Source: Alkalibacillus almallahensis
GTDB taxonomy: Bacteria > Bacillota > Bacilli > Bacillales > Alkalibacillaceae
Assembly: GCF_011761495.1 (NCBI RefSeq)
Contig: NZ_JAASRU010000015.1
Span: forward strand, 1 to 64,000
DNA length: 64,000 bases
Direction: 5' to 3'
Shown here piece after piece: positions 1-8,405 of the stretch (position 1 is the first letter of the stretch; the number at the start of each line of letters is the position of its first letter). Under the pieces are notes generated by a model. That model saw nothing but the letters and a program-made list of their open reading frames with translations, was not told where the DNA came from and ran no database searches. The translations under genes were made by a program, and so were the position numbers.

Positions 1-1
1 A

Positions 2-85
2 CCAAGGAAATCCTTGAATTATAGAACGCCTATTGAGTGTTTCATGGATCACGTCGATGACAGTATGTTGTCTCGCTTAATTTGA
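2..85 (+). pseudogene. IS30-family transposase, C-terminal end only (cut by window edge)
   Basis: An open frame enters from the left edge and stops with TGA at 83-85, giving 27 residues that begin PRKSLNYRTPIECF. The pattern R-P-R-K-x-L-x-Y-x-T-P-x-E-x-F is the typical C-terminal block of IS30-family transposases, just after the catalytic DDE domain. Only this end is visible, so it cannot be told whether the element is intact to the left. The AT-rich stretch right after the stop (about 70-95) would be expected to hold the terminal inverted repeat, but its partner is outside the window. It could alternatively be a relic. Confidence 0.65.
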
Positions 86-100
86 CAAATGAATAAATAA

Positions 101-130
101 AAAGATGGAGCATGACCGAGCTCCATCTTT
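101..130 (-). terminator. Rho-independent terminator after the YhcN-like gene
   Basis: An 11-bp perfect stem (101-111 with 120-130) with an 8-nt loop lies 8 bases beyond the stop of the leftward lipoprotein gene. A-rich sequence at 94-103 gives the U tract for leftward transcription. The stem is symmetric enough to stop rightward transcripts from the transposase too. Confidence 0.85.
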
Positions 131-137
131 TGCGTGA

Positions 138-734
138 TTATCGTTCTAAATTCGGAAAAACGCGATCTAACATAGAATTAAATTCTTCAAAGAACCCTTC
201 AACTGGATCGCCTTCATCAGCACGTTCAACATAATCGTTAACCGTGTCAAAGAAATCAGCATTAGCAGATACATAAACATTATCTAAATCTGATTTCTCC
301 GATTGAACAACGTCAGAAACCTTTTTCTTAACTTCATCACTGATCTCTTCACGATTATTATTATTCATGACAACTGCTACATATGCATTAGTATCGCCAG
401 TCATGACATAAGCACGATTTACTTCTTCAACCTGACTAGCTACTTCTTCTGCCGCATCCTCTGCTACATCGAAACGGTTTTGATTATTATTTTGATTCAT
501 TCCATTTCGATTGTTTTGTTCTGTTCGATTGATTTGATTTTGACGATTGTAGTCATTTTCTGTATCGTTTACATCCATTGGTTCTTCTCTCTGATTACGA
601 TCTAAAGCCTCATTCTCTCTTGTTTGTTGATAATCTGATTGCCCGTCATTATCCATCATACCCGTGTCATCACCCTGACATGCTGCTAGAAGCGTAACTA
701 ACAGAACAAACGAAAGTACAAACATCCGTCGCAT
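138..734 (-). CDS. YhcN/YlaJ-family sporulation lipoprotein
   Basis: 198-residue secreted lipoprotein. Residues 1-19 form a lipoprotein signal peptide with lipobox LLAAC, so Cys19 would be lipidated and the protein anchored to a membrane. The middle (about residues 25-90) is low-complexity and rich in N, Q, D and R. The C-terminal half, with VAEDAAEEVASQVEEVNRAYVMTGD and later AYVAVVM, matches the YhcN/YlaJ domain, a family associated with the spore inner membrane and spore outgrowth in Bacillus. A good ribosome binding site (GGAGG, spaced 7-8) precedes the ATG. It is a single-gene unit with its own terminator. Exact molecular function is not known for the family. Confidence 0.85.
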   Translation of the reverse strand: MRRMFVLSFVLLVTLLAACQGDDTGMMDNDGQSDYQQTRENEALDRNQREEPMDVNDTENDYNRQNQINRTEQNNRNGMNQNNNQNRFDVAEDAAEEVASQVEEVNRAYVMTGDTNAYVAVVMNNNNREEISDEVKKKVSDVVQSEKSDLDNVYVSANADFFDTVNDYVERADEGDPVEGFFEEFNSMLDRVFPNLER

Positions 735-820
735 AAAATCAGCCTCCTTTCCAACTTATTCAATCGTTAGTATGGAAATAAGAAGCTAACATTATGCTGA
801 TGAGTTAATTCCATTTATTT

Positions 821-1516
821 CTATCGACGTAAGGCAAACATTTTTCGTAAATCAGAACCAGCATAACGACTGTATTCTCTTTGTTTTAGGTCAACTTGTG
901 AGATAGGAAAGCGATCAATAAGTTCTCCATCATCTAAAACCCACATCGTTTGGGCAATATGCTCAATCACATGCCAATCATGGCTAATCAAGACAATCGT
1001 TGAGCCTTGTTCATTTAATTGATGTAACCACGTCAGCATATCGTGTTTAGTCGCTAAATCAACACCAACAAAAGCTTCATCTAATAGAATAAGTTGAGGT
1101 TCATGAATTAAACCAACAGCTAAGTTCAATTTCCTTGCCATGCCGCCACTTAATGTTTGCACTTGGTAGTCAAGTATGTCTTTTAAACCTAAGACATCGA
1201 TCATTTCATTTACATAGTGTTGATTAGTCTGTTTTGTCATCTTCTGATAATAAGTTAAATGATCTCGAACAGTCATGTGCTCAAATAGAGCCAACTGTTG
1301 CGGCACATAGCCTATTGTAATCTTTTCCTGACTCTTATTTTCGCATGTACCAGAACTTGGCGTTTCCAAACCAGCCATTAGATTTAGTAATGTAGATTTA
1401 CCCGCACCATTCGGTCCAAACAAACTAATACAATCACCCTGATTAATCTCACCTGATATATTTTTGATCAATTCATTCTTTTTTCTTTTATAAGTCACAT
1501 TATTTAATACCAACAT
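821..1516 (-). CDS. ABC exporter ATP-binding protein
   Basis: 231-residue cytoplasmic ATPase of an ABC-2-type exporter. Walker A is GPNGAGKST (residues 34-42), the signature is LSGGMARK (about 119-126), Walker B is LILLDEA (about 139-145), and the switch histidine lies in LISHDWH. The D-loop region reads DEAFVGVD rather than the common DEPTxGLD. It is the last gene of a leftward four-gene operon (474-aa anchored protein, two permeases, ATPase), 9 bases after the second permease. RBS GAGGTG precedes the ATG. The substrate cannot be told. The two-permease layout resembles heterodimeric peptide, sodium or drug exporters. Confidence 0.9.
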   Translation of the reverse strand: MLVLNNVTYKRKKNELIKNISGEINQGDCISLFGPNGAGKSTLLNLMAGLETPSSGTCENKSQEKITIGYVPQQLALFEHMTVRDHLTYYQKMTKQTNQHYVNEMIDVLGLKDILDYQVQTLSGGMARKLNLAVGLIHEPQLILLDEAFVGVDLATKHDMLTWLHQLNEQGSTIVLISHDWHVIEHIAQTMWVLDDGELIDRFPISQVDLKQREYSRYAGSDLRKMFALRR

Positions 1517-1525
1517 CTAAACACC

Positions 1526-2527
1526 TCAACTTACTAACCAAAATGGAAGCCAAATAAGATACCAATTTTGAAAGGTTAGCATATCCCATTCGACTAGCAA
1601 CACTAATGCCACGCTTATTACTGTATAAATCGTTGTTATAGCTATTAAAACGTGACGTGAATGAATGATAAAACTCAGCAACCAAATGAAGATTAAAGAT
1701 AATACACTAACCAATGCCAAAATCCCATATTGACTATGGTCTAATGCAATTAAACTTAGCCATTCATTAATTCCAACGAAACCTACTAAAGTAATTAAAA
1801 TCGTACTTAATACCACATTAACCCAAGTCAAATGCAAACGAAGTTTACCACGAGAAAATACAGCTAATCGACTGAAGACACCTCTATTTCGCCATTCATA
1901 TAACCATGAGGAAAAATAAACAATAATTAACACGAGGTATGCCCAAACTAACGCAATCGGCCAGTTTGATGAATCTTCAACTTCATTTACATTGGATTCA
2001 TATGTCTTGAAGTTCATTTGAAACAATGGCTCAGGTCGAAAGAATTGATTCCCGTATTGATAAACTTCATCCCATGTTGCCATTTCCGTATCACCTGTTA
2101 CGATATTAGCCGCTTCAGAACGAACAATGTCTTCCATCAAGGTAGAAGCAAGATACTCTTTAAATAAGCCATCAACTAAACTATGCTCATGCCGATACCA
2201 TGTCAATAAATTCTCGGTTTCACCTTCTTCAACCTTCTCCTGTAATTGATTTTCGACAACAAAAATAGCTTCAACGTCACCACGTTCTAGCTGATTTAAA
2301 TTTAATTGACCCCTTAAGTTCAATGAAAAAGATTCACGATCATTCAATCGATTAACCATCTCTTCCACATAAGACTGGTTATAAGGATCAACGACATCAA
2401 TTCTGACTTGAGTGTTCTCTGTCGTCTTTTCAACAAAGGGAAGAATAACAACCAAAATAAGTAGTGGTAGACCTAAAATTGTCAACAAGGTAGAACGACG
2501 CCAGAGCATTGATTTAACAATTATCAT
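1526..2527 (-). CDS. ABC-2-type permease subunit (second of pair)
   Basis: 333-residue membrane protein with the ABC-2 exporter architecture. There is one N-terminal membrane segment (residues about 14-32), a large extracytoplasmic domain (about 35-190), then five or so membrane helices (192-333). Its ATG overlaps the stop of the upstream permease by four bases (ATGA), which indicates translational coupling. Low sequence conservation is usual for this family; the topology and operon position carry the call. Together with the adjacent 386-aa permease it probably forms a heterodimeric channel served by the 821-1516 ATPase. Confidence 0.8.
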   Translation of the reverse strand: MIIVKSMLWRRSTLLTILGLPLLILVVILPFVEKTTENTQVRIDVVDPYNQSYVEEMVNRLNDRESFSLNLRGQLNLNQLERGDVEAIFVVENQLQEKVEEGETENLLTWYRHEHSLVDGLFKEYLASTLMEDIVRSEAANIVTGDTEMATWDEVYQYGNQFFRPEPLFQMNFKTYESNVNEVEDSSNWPIALVWAYLVLIIVYFSSWLYEWRNRGVFSRLAVFSRGKLRLHLTWVNVVLSTILITLVGFVGINEWLSLIALDHSQYGILALVSVLSLIFIWLLSFIIHSRHVLIAITTIYTVISVALVLLVEWDMLTFQNWYLIWLPFWLVS

Positions 2528-3684
2528 AGTCGCTCACCCCTTCTATAAGTTAGTAACCACAGCACGATCACTAACCCTACTACCAACCCTAATAACAAGC
2601 TCCATTCTTTAAATGGAACATCATGACTGTTGAACAATGTGTAAAAACTATTTTGTACAACCTGTAACCCTTCCACTCTTAAGTAATTCGGCAAATACGC
2701 AACAGGTAACAAGACACCTGATATCACTAACAGAACGAGATTAAAAAACGCACTCAACATGAGAACAACTGTCGATGTTCGCCATATCTTCTCAACGATT
2801 AGATAAATGAATACCATAATCATCATGATTAATAACCATTGGATACTCACATAAATCGGATTAAAATCCATCCTAAAAGTTGTAATACTAACCAAAACTA
2901 CTATGTACAGTAACATAAACGAACTATAAAACAAGGCTTGGCTAATCCCCTGCTTAAACGAGGTGAAACCTAATAATCGAAAACGATTCTGTACAATTTG
3001 AAAATGTCTGGGTCTAAAAACTAAGACGAAGAATAAAAACGTCATAAGAAGTACCGAAGCATTCATTGCAATATAGCCTTGTTCTTGCCAAGACAAGACG
3101 GAATGATCCGTTAATTGCTGTTCATCAAACAATTGATTGCGGCCTAAGGTTAACCAGGTAAAATGTAGGGTCATGTCTTGAATCAAGGCTTGCCGATCAT
3201 CAGAATCACTAAAATGCACTACTGTATTCACACCACTTTGCGCTGCTGTGATATAGTCTTCGCCACTTTCTAAAAGTAATTGTGCCAGTCTAGAGGAGAA
3301 GGGTTGTCCTTGATTTAAATAGACATTTATAGGCTGATTGTGACCCTGCCGCAATTGTTCTGTAAAACCTTCAGGCACATGCAAAACAGCAGCTACATTT
3401 TCTTTATTTTGATATGATTCGACTGATCCTGTTTCGTTTTGAAATGTTATGTAATCATTTAACGATTCATCACTTGATAATTGTTCTATAAGTGCATTCG
3501 TTTCAAATGTATTGTCATCATCAATCACCACGAGTTCCACATCATCTATTTCAGATTGTGCTGTGTGAAAAATAATTAGGCCGACCACCGAAAGAATGAG
3601 TAATGGAAATAACAGAACTGTTAAGCATAGGATAGGCGATTTTAACACACGCTTCCATTCCCAAATTAAGTAATGCCCTATCAT
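2524..3684 (-). CDS. ABC-2-type permease subunit (first of pair)
   Basis: 386 residues with ABC2_membrane_3 topology: a membrane helix at about 14-38, an extracytoplasmic domain to about residue 205, and five to six helices in the C-terminal half, including LVISGVLLPVAYLP. The start is supported by AAGGAGG upstream. It is the second gene of the leftward operon, following the anchored 474-residue protein by 19 bases and overlapping the next permease by 4. It is paralogous in architecture to the 1526-2527 permease, which suggests a heterodimer. Substrate unknown. Confidence 0.82.
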   Translation of the reverse strand: MIGHYLIWEWKRVLKSPILCLTVLLFPLLILSVVGLIIFHTAQSEIDDVELVVIDDDNTFETNALIEQLSSDESLNDYITFQNETGSVESYQNKENVAAVLHVPEGFTEQLRQGHNQPINVYLNQGQPFSSRLAQLLLESGEDYITAAQSGVNTVVHFSDSDDRQALIQDMTLHFTWLTLGRNQLFDEQQLTDHSVLSWQEQGYIAMNASVLLMTFLFFVLVFRPRHFQIVQNRFRLLGFTSFKQGISQALFYSSFMLLYIVVLVSITTFRMDFNPIYVSIQWLLIMMIMVFIYLIVEKIWRTSTVVLMLSAFFNLVLLVISGVLLPVAYLPNYLRVEGLQVVQNSFYTLFNSHDVPFKEWSLLLGLVVGLVIVLWLLTYRRGERL

Positions 3685-3703
3685 AATCGCCTTCTCCTCC
3701 TTA

Positions 3704-5125
3704 TTAAAACGGCAATTCTAATTGATTCTCAAACAATTGCTCTGGATTTTCTGTTAGATCCTTTAACGTCTTCTCCCATTCTTCGAGCATGTCTGGTTCG
3801 AACATCTCTACTTGACCTCGATCAACAGACTGAATATTAACTTCCTCAGAGAATTGATGCTGCCGATCAATGGATAGTTCCCAATCTTTAAAAGGGAGTT
3901 CTTGATTGATTGCGTCTTGATCATCAATGGACACGGATAATTCTGTATCATGTGTCGAGGTCTTGTCAGTTTTACTATACTGATTGACCAACTGACCACT
4001 GGCCAGTTGTGACACGTCATTGTTAGCTATTTTTAGTTCAAAACTTGTTTCACTTTCATCAGATGTAGCGTTCGTTTGCCAATCCAGACGAATACCCTCA
4101 GCAAACTCAGATATAGGATAGTCTATGATTAAGGTTTGCTCACTTTTTATTTGCTCATCTAACCGTTCATCACTAGAAGCATCAAGTCGGATGTCTAATA
4201 CGGTATCCTTTTCTTCATTTGTAACGAGAATTTGCCCATCAACCACCATACCACCATTTAAAGAATTAGATTGTAGGGAAACTTGAACATCAAACACTTG
4301 CTCACCATTGACTACCGTCGTTTTCCATGTTCTATCCGAAACAAAATCATCTTCATACGTTGCTGTATACACCATCTCACCATCGACTTGAAATGATTTT
4401 AATTGTTCTTGTTGTAAATCACTGTTTGTGATCACTTGCTGCCACACTTCATTCGCTTGTGATTCGCTTAATGTTAGATTAATTTGGTCCTCTTGATGAT
4501 TTAATGCCGTTTCTTCAACCTTTAGCTCTTGAAGAAATTCCATAAATGTTTGAACAGTACTTAGACCTGTTCTTTTCCCCTCATCACTCGAAGATTTGTC
4601 TTGATTATAAAGCGTCGGAATGTAAGACACGTTTGTTTCATCAAAGCCTACAGCATAATCGAGCCAATCCGTTATATTAAGCACTGTTAATTGTTCATCT
4701 TGATAAACCGAGCCCTCTAACCAATCAAGGCCAAGAGTAGAAATATCCCAGTCATATTGAGCATGGGGGATGTTTGGGTTCATTTTCCGTTCAGCAGACA
4801 TTGTGGTAGACATAAGCAAACTCGTCATAGTCTGGTACTGACTAGAACTAGATGAACCCACTAAACCAATTTCAAAATTAGTGATCGAAGGGTCTAATGC
4901 TAGTTGATTATTTATAGATGAACGAATTGGTTGATCAATCCAAAAATGGTCCTCTATTTGGTCAAGTGTTTCTTGTTCTGCTTCAATATAATTCGTTAAA
5001 GGATGTTGATAGGCCCATATAACAATGGTTATAACCGTAACAATTAGAATTATGGTCAGACTTAAGGCAATCTTCTTCCAAGTTTTGTTCCAGAATGTAT
5101 CATATAGCCACTGTTTTATTGCCAT
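3704..5125 (-). CDS. Unrecognised membrane-anchored extracytoplasmic protein, ABC operon leader
   Basis: 473 residues from the ATG at 5125 (a TTG one codon upstream is less likely; TAAGGATG lies just ahead). One membrane helix at about residues 18-40 (IALSLTIILIVTVITIVIWA), preceded by positive charges, is followed by a long, acidic, Gln/Ser/Thr-rich extracytoplasmic region with no cysteines and many beta-type segments. I do not recognise a domain with certainty; proteins of this layout are known only as DUFs in Bacillaceae. It is the first gene of the exporter operon, so it may be a substrate-capture, assembly or immunity factor for the ABC-2 exporter. That role is inference from position only. 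Confidence 0.7.
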   Translation of the reverse strand: MAIKQWLYDTFWNKTWKKIALSLTIILIVTVITIVIWAYQHPLTNYIEAEQETLDQIEDHFWIDQPIRSSINNQLALDPSITNFEIGLVGSSSSSQYQTMTSLLMSTTMSAERKMNPNIPHAQYDWDISTLGLDWLEGSVYQDEQLTVLNITDWLDYAVGFDETNVSYIPTLYNQDKSSSDEGKRTGLSTVQTFMEFLQELKVEETALNHQEDQINLTLSESQANEVWQQVITNSDLQQEQLKSFQVDGEMVYTATYEDDFVSDRTWKTTVVNGEQVFDVQVSLQSNSLNGGMVVDGQILVTNEEKDTVLDIRLDASSDERLDEQIKSEQTLIIDYPISEFAEGIRLDWQTNATSDESETSFELKIANNDVSQLASGQLVNQYSKTDKTSTHDTELSVSIDDQDAINQELPFKDWELSIDRQHQFSEEVNIQSVDRGQVEMFEPDMLEEWEKTLKDLTENPEQLFENQLELPF

Positions 5126-5202
5126 CAAATCATCCTTATTTGTTATAGAATAGTTTCATTATACTATGTTTAACAAGCTGCGTTAAGAATAGCTAAAACA
5201 AA

Positions 5203-5229
5203 AACAGTACGCCTTTAAGACGCACTGTT
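5203..5229 (-). terminator. Terminator after sigI-rsgI
   Basis: A 9-bp stem (5203-5211 with 5221-5229, one G-U pair) is followed on the leftward strand by a U-rich run. It lies 6 bases past the TAA at 5235-5237, the stop that rsgI would use if its frameshift were repaired, and about 40 bases past the stop actually in frame. Confidence 0.75.
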
Positions 5230-5256
5230 AACCATTAATCTTCATCTTTGTTTTGA

Positions 5257-5694
5257 CCTGGTGGCCCGTCATCCCCCAAACACGGGGTGACCATCTTTTT
5301 CGCTATCTTCTTGATCTGATTCTTTTTCATCCGACTCTCGATCACGGTCTTCTGATGATTGTTCTCTTTCTTCTGATTCATCTTTGTTTTTATTTTGTCC
5401 AGGCGGGCCATCATCTCTGAAAACTGGATGATCATTTGACTTTTTTGACTTGTTATCTTTTTGTTGGTCTTTTCTTTCTTCATCTGATTTCTCATCATTC
5501 GAATCTCTTTCTCGGTCTTGTTGATCAGATGTATTTTGTTTGTTCTTAGATTCATTCTCGTCTTTATTATGCCCAGGTGGGCCGTCATCTCCGAACACTG
5601 GATGACTATCTGATTTTTCCTTACCCTTATTCTTTTGGGAGTCTTCTTCCTTCTTGCTTTGACCTGGTGGCCCATCATCTCCGAAAACAGGGTG
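5257..5694 (-). repeat. Four coding repeats of HPVFGDDGPPG in RsgI
   Basis: The peptide HPVF(G/R)DDGPPG occurs at RsgI residues 326, 356 and 414, and a fourth copy begins at residue 461. The copies are separated by 19-47 residues of Lys/Glu/Asp/Ser-rich linker. The fourth copy (bases 5257-5289) is split by a one-base insertion: a run of five C on the + strand at 5273-5277 puts DDGPPGQNKDED in the next frame, ending at 5235. Confidence 0.85.
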
Positions 5695-6669
5695 GCCATC
5701 TGATTTTTGACTTCCCTTATTCTGTGTTTCCTTCGATGGATCTTTTTGTTCATTTCCCTCAGATTGAGTATCTGTGAATTTGTCTCGTAAACCTGGCGGG
5801 AGCTCATCACGATTCATTCGTTCAAAGAATTTCTTAAACTTTTCGTTCAAAGATTGTTTTTGATTAGAATCTTGTTTCTCAGATGATGAAGCATTTACGT
5901 TGGTTTGTTCATCAGATTCATGATTTTCATCACTGGACTCTTCATTATTATTGGATGATTCAGTTTGGTCAGAATCTTGACCAGATTCATTTGAACTTTG
6001 GTTCATCAGTTGGTTAGAAGCAAAGAGAATATTCATAGAAGTACCTTCTTGTTCGGCTTGCTCACGTATTTCATCTGGCACTTCAAACCAAGCAAAATCG
6101 TAATCTTGATTAAATTCCGTCGCTAAGTCATTAGATAATGACTCTAAGTAAGTATCATTATTGTTAGATTGATTACTCGCATAATTAACCCCTAATAATA
6201 TATTACGATCAACATCTAAGTAACCTTTCTCTTGGCTTAATGTCACAATTGAAGTGGAGATTTCTTGTAATGATTCACCTTGTAAATCACCCATTTCTGA
6301 CAACAATTCAGATCCGTCTTCGTTTAAACCTTGGGCGTTTATAATTTGATAAGAATCATTCACTTCAAATGAAAAACTCGGGTTAATATCGATGTTGACG
6401 TAAGCATATGTCTCTGATGAACCGTTCGTCCACGATAATAATGGATATATAATAGCTAAGCACAACAGGATTGCGGCAGCCGCTTTAAGTTGGGGTGATG
6501 ATACATACGAGCGTAATATTGACCACAACCCTGATTGCTCATTTAAAGGTGTGAACTGAACTTCTTCACCAATTGTATAACTTGAATCGATTTTTGTTTT
6601 ATAAAAACCACCTTCAGCGGTCATGACAATCGCATAACGCTTCTTTCGTTCAACAACTATGCCTTTCAC
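5269..6669 (-). CDS. rsgI: RsgI-type anti-sigma factor for SigI, C-terminus frameshifted
   Basis: 466-residue transmembrane anti-sigma factor. The N-terminal RsgI_N domain (1-55, MKGIVVERKKRYAIVMTAEG) would bind SigI in the cytoplasm. A membrane helix spans about 63-82. The juxtamembrane extracytoplasmic domain starts YAYVNIDINPSFSFEVN; the Asn96-Pro97 pair matches the autocleavage position known for RsgI-type domains, so regulated intramembrane proteolysis is plausible. Residues 225-466 are hydrophilic and low-complexity, with HPVFGDDGPPG repeats. Its GTG start shares one base with the sigI stop. Relative to the repeat pattern an extra G in a G5 tract ends the protein early at HPVFGG; repair would add about 12 residues to a stop at 5235. 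This is a real frameshift, slippage, or a sequencing error. Confidence 0.88.
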   Translation of the reverse strand: MKGIVVERKKRYAIVMTAEGGFYKTKIDSSYTIGEEVQFTPLNEQSGLWSILRSYVSSPQLKAAAAILLCLAIIYPLLSWTNGSSETYAYVNIDINPSFSFEVNDSYQIINAQGLNEDGSELLSEMGDLQGESLQEISTSIVTLSQEKGYLDVDRNILLGVNYASNQSNNNDTYLESLSNDLATEFNQDYDFAWFEVPDEIREQAEQEGTSMNILFASNQLMNQSSNESGQDSDQTESSNNNEESSDENHESDEQTNVNASSSEKQDSNQKQSLNEKFKKFFERMNRDELPPGLRDKFTDTQSEGNEQKDPSKETQNKGSQKSDGHPVFGDDGPPGQSKKEEDSQKNKGKEKSDSHPVFGDDGPPGHNKDENESKNKQNTSDQQDRERDSNDEKSDEERKDQQKDNKSKKSNDHPVFRDDGPPGQNKNKDESEEREQSSEDRDRESDEKESDQEDSEKDGHPVFGG

Positions 6670-7406
6670 TAACTCACCCCCTGAACGTATTCTTTCAAAT
6701 ACGTAAAGTCTTCACACAGCAAGACAAATACAGCCAAAATATACTTGCGATTTCGTTCAATTGTTTTTTTACTCACTGAAACATGTGGTTCTATTTGTTT
6801 AATGGGGAGTCGTTTTTTATCGAGGACATGTTGACGCAATGCTTCATCTTCATAAACATAACGCGCCACTTCCTGTGCTGATTGCCTCGCATCCACATGT
6901 TTCGGTGAGAAATCTGCTAATTCCGCAAATGAGAGCTTAAACTCCTTAAGTCGCTCATTATACTCTTGTATTTCAATTTGTCTGTACCAATTGTCTTGTG
7001 TTTTGGCGTATTCATCTTTGGAAACTTGTGATATACGCCATTCAGCCGTTTGCGATTCATCATCGTCTTCTACCTGATCAAGTGATACGGAATGAAAATG
7101 ATCAGTTTGTTGGCGAATAAAATCGATCACTTTTCTGGAGATGACTAATTTCGCAAACGTTAAAAAAGAGCTTCCTTTGTTCTTAGAATAAGTATCCATC
7201 GCTTCATTAAATGCAATGAGTCCGATACTAAATTCATCATCTTGTTCTTGGTCAATGTAACGTTTACACACGTTGGATACACATTTGGCGATAAACGGCT
7301 GATAACTCGATAACAGATGATGACGGGTTTCTTCATCCCCATGCTGAACAGATAACACCTGTTCTTCGAGGGGAACGTCTTCTGTCTTTTTTAGACGTTG
7401 TAACAC
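6669..7406 (-). CDS. sigI: RNA polymerase sigma factor SigI
   Basis: 245 residues, the usual SigI length. The sigma region 2 signature is present (DDEFSIGLIAFNEAMDTYSKNKGSSFLTFAKLVISRKVIDFIR), and the C-terminal SigI-specific helix-turn-helix region is LPIKQIEPHVSVSKKTIERNRKYILA. SigI is a sigma-70-family alternative factor held inactive by RsgI. In Bacillus subtilis it responds to heat and cell-envelope stress; in clostridia its homologues respond to extracellular polysaccharides. The start is GTG, with GGGGG about nine bases upstream. Overlap by one base with rsgI confirms the operon. No SigI-type promoter could be identified with confidence in the 60 bases upstream. Confidence 0.95.
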   Translation of the reverse strand: MLQRLKKTEDVPLEEQVLSVQHGDEETRHHLLSSYQPFIAKCVSNVCKRYIDQEQDDEFSIGLIAFNEAMDTYSKNKGSSFLTFAKLVISRKVIDFIRQQTDHFHSVSLDQVEDDDESQTAEWRISQVSKDEYAKTQDNWYRQIEIQEYNERLKEFKLSFAELADFSPKHVDARQSAQEVARYVYEDEALRQHVLDKKRLPIKQIEPHVSVSKKTIERNRKYILAVFVLLCEDFTYLKEYVQGVS

Positions 7407-7466
7407 CCCTCATCACCCCCAACTATTATATATTTTCGTAATTGTCCACCATTTTTTGGGGACTTA

Positions 7467-8276
7467 TTATTGATTCAAATCATGAAAGGCTTCAATTGGA
7501 ATAGCAAGTCCAATTCGACCTCGTTCATCATCTTTTCTAGTGGCAAATATAACAGCCACAACCTCACCAGATTGATTAATGACTGGGCTACCACTATTCC
7601 CGCTATAGATTGGAGCATCTAACATGAGCACTGGTGATTCAATGTCCTCTGAAGACGTCTCACCAATAATTTCACCTTCGTTTGCAATGCCACTGAATCC
7701 AAGTGGACTACCGATAAAATAAAAAGGCTCACCTTGGGTATAATTTGTTTCACCAGCTAACGGTAATGTCGCACTTCGTGTTTCCTCATGTAAGTCTAAG
7801 ATAGCTAAGTCCAGCTCTGGATAACGTGCTTGCACAGACGCCCCATAAGGTCCGTCTTCTTTAAAATAAATTTGTAGACGCTGTTGGCCTTCAATCACAT
7901 GGTCATTTGTCAGTACTTTTTGACCATCCGCAAAAGCAAAACCCGTTCCGCGACTATCCCCAGCATCAATGGTTGCAATTGCTTTTCGGTAAGATTGCAC
8001 TTCGTCATCAGCTAATAATTGTGCCGAGGTCTTCAAAAAATCAATAGCTGGAATAGACACCATCACGGGTAAGGTAGCGAATATATTAATCACCATAAAC
8101 AACGCAATGAGCCAAAAAAACCATTTGGGAATTCGGCGTTTACGTTTTGTTTTAGGTTCATGTTCTTTTTCAGTATATCGTCTTTCATTTAATAATTCTT
8201 TAATCTCATCTTCATTCAAGTCTTCATATAAATCAGATTCATCTTCTGTTTCGAGTCGTTTATCGTCATCTTGCAT
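7467..8276 (-). CDS. Membrane-anchored trypsin-like serine protease
   Basis: 269 residues from ATG 8276 (GAGGG spaced 6); the open frame extends upstream to a TTG at 8339 without a ribosome site. An acidic cytoplasmic N-terminus and a basic stretch (KTKRKRRIPK) are followed by one membrane helix (WFFWLIALFMVINIFATLPVMV). The extracytoplasmic protease domain has the triad His in TNDHVIEG, Asp in LDLAILDL and Ser in SGNSGSPV. No PDZ domain follows, so it is an HtrA-like protease without PDZ. Position beside sigI-rsgI is suggestive but co-regulation is not shown: there are about 60 bases and no overlap between them. Confidence 0.85.
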   Translation of the reverse strand: MQDDDKRLETEDESDLYEDLNEDEIKELLNERRYTEKEHEPKTKRKRRIPKWFFWLIALFMVINIFATLPVMVSIPAIDFLKTSAQLLADDEVQSYRKAIATIDAGDSRGTGFAFADGQKVLTNDHVIEGQQRLQIYFKEDGPYGASVQARYPELDLAILDLHEETRSATLPLAGETNYTQGEPFYFIGSPLGFSGIANEGEIIGETSSEDIESPVLMLDAPIYSGNSGSPVINQSGEVVAVIFATRKDDERGRIGLAIPIEAFHDLNQ

Positions 8277-8405
8277 AAATATCCCTCGATTGCTTAACGT
8301 ATTGACTTTAAGCATATCGCCTAAACAATTGTGACGCAAGGTATACTGCTTTGCATTATATCAAATAAATTAACTCACATGTATAACAATGCGATTACAA
8401 ACTGT

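Noticed and set aside
5235-5810. 191-codon frame antiphase to rsgI
   Set aside because: Most of it is the shifted frame of rsgI's repetitive tail; only its last 13 codons matter, as the continuation after the frameshift.
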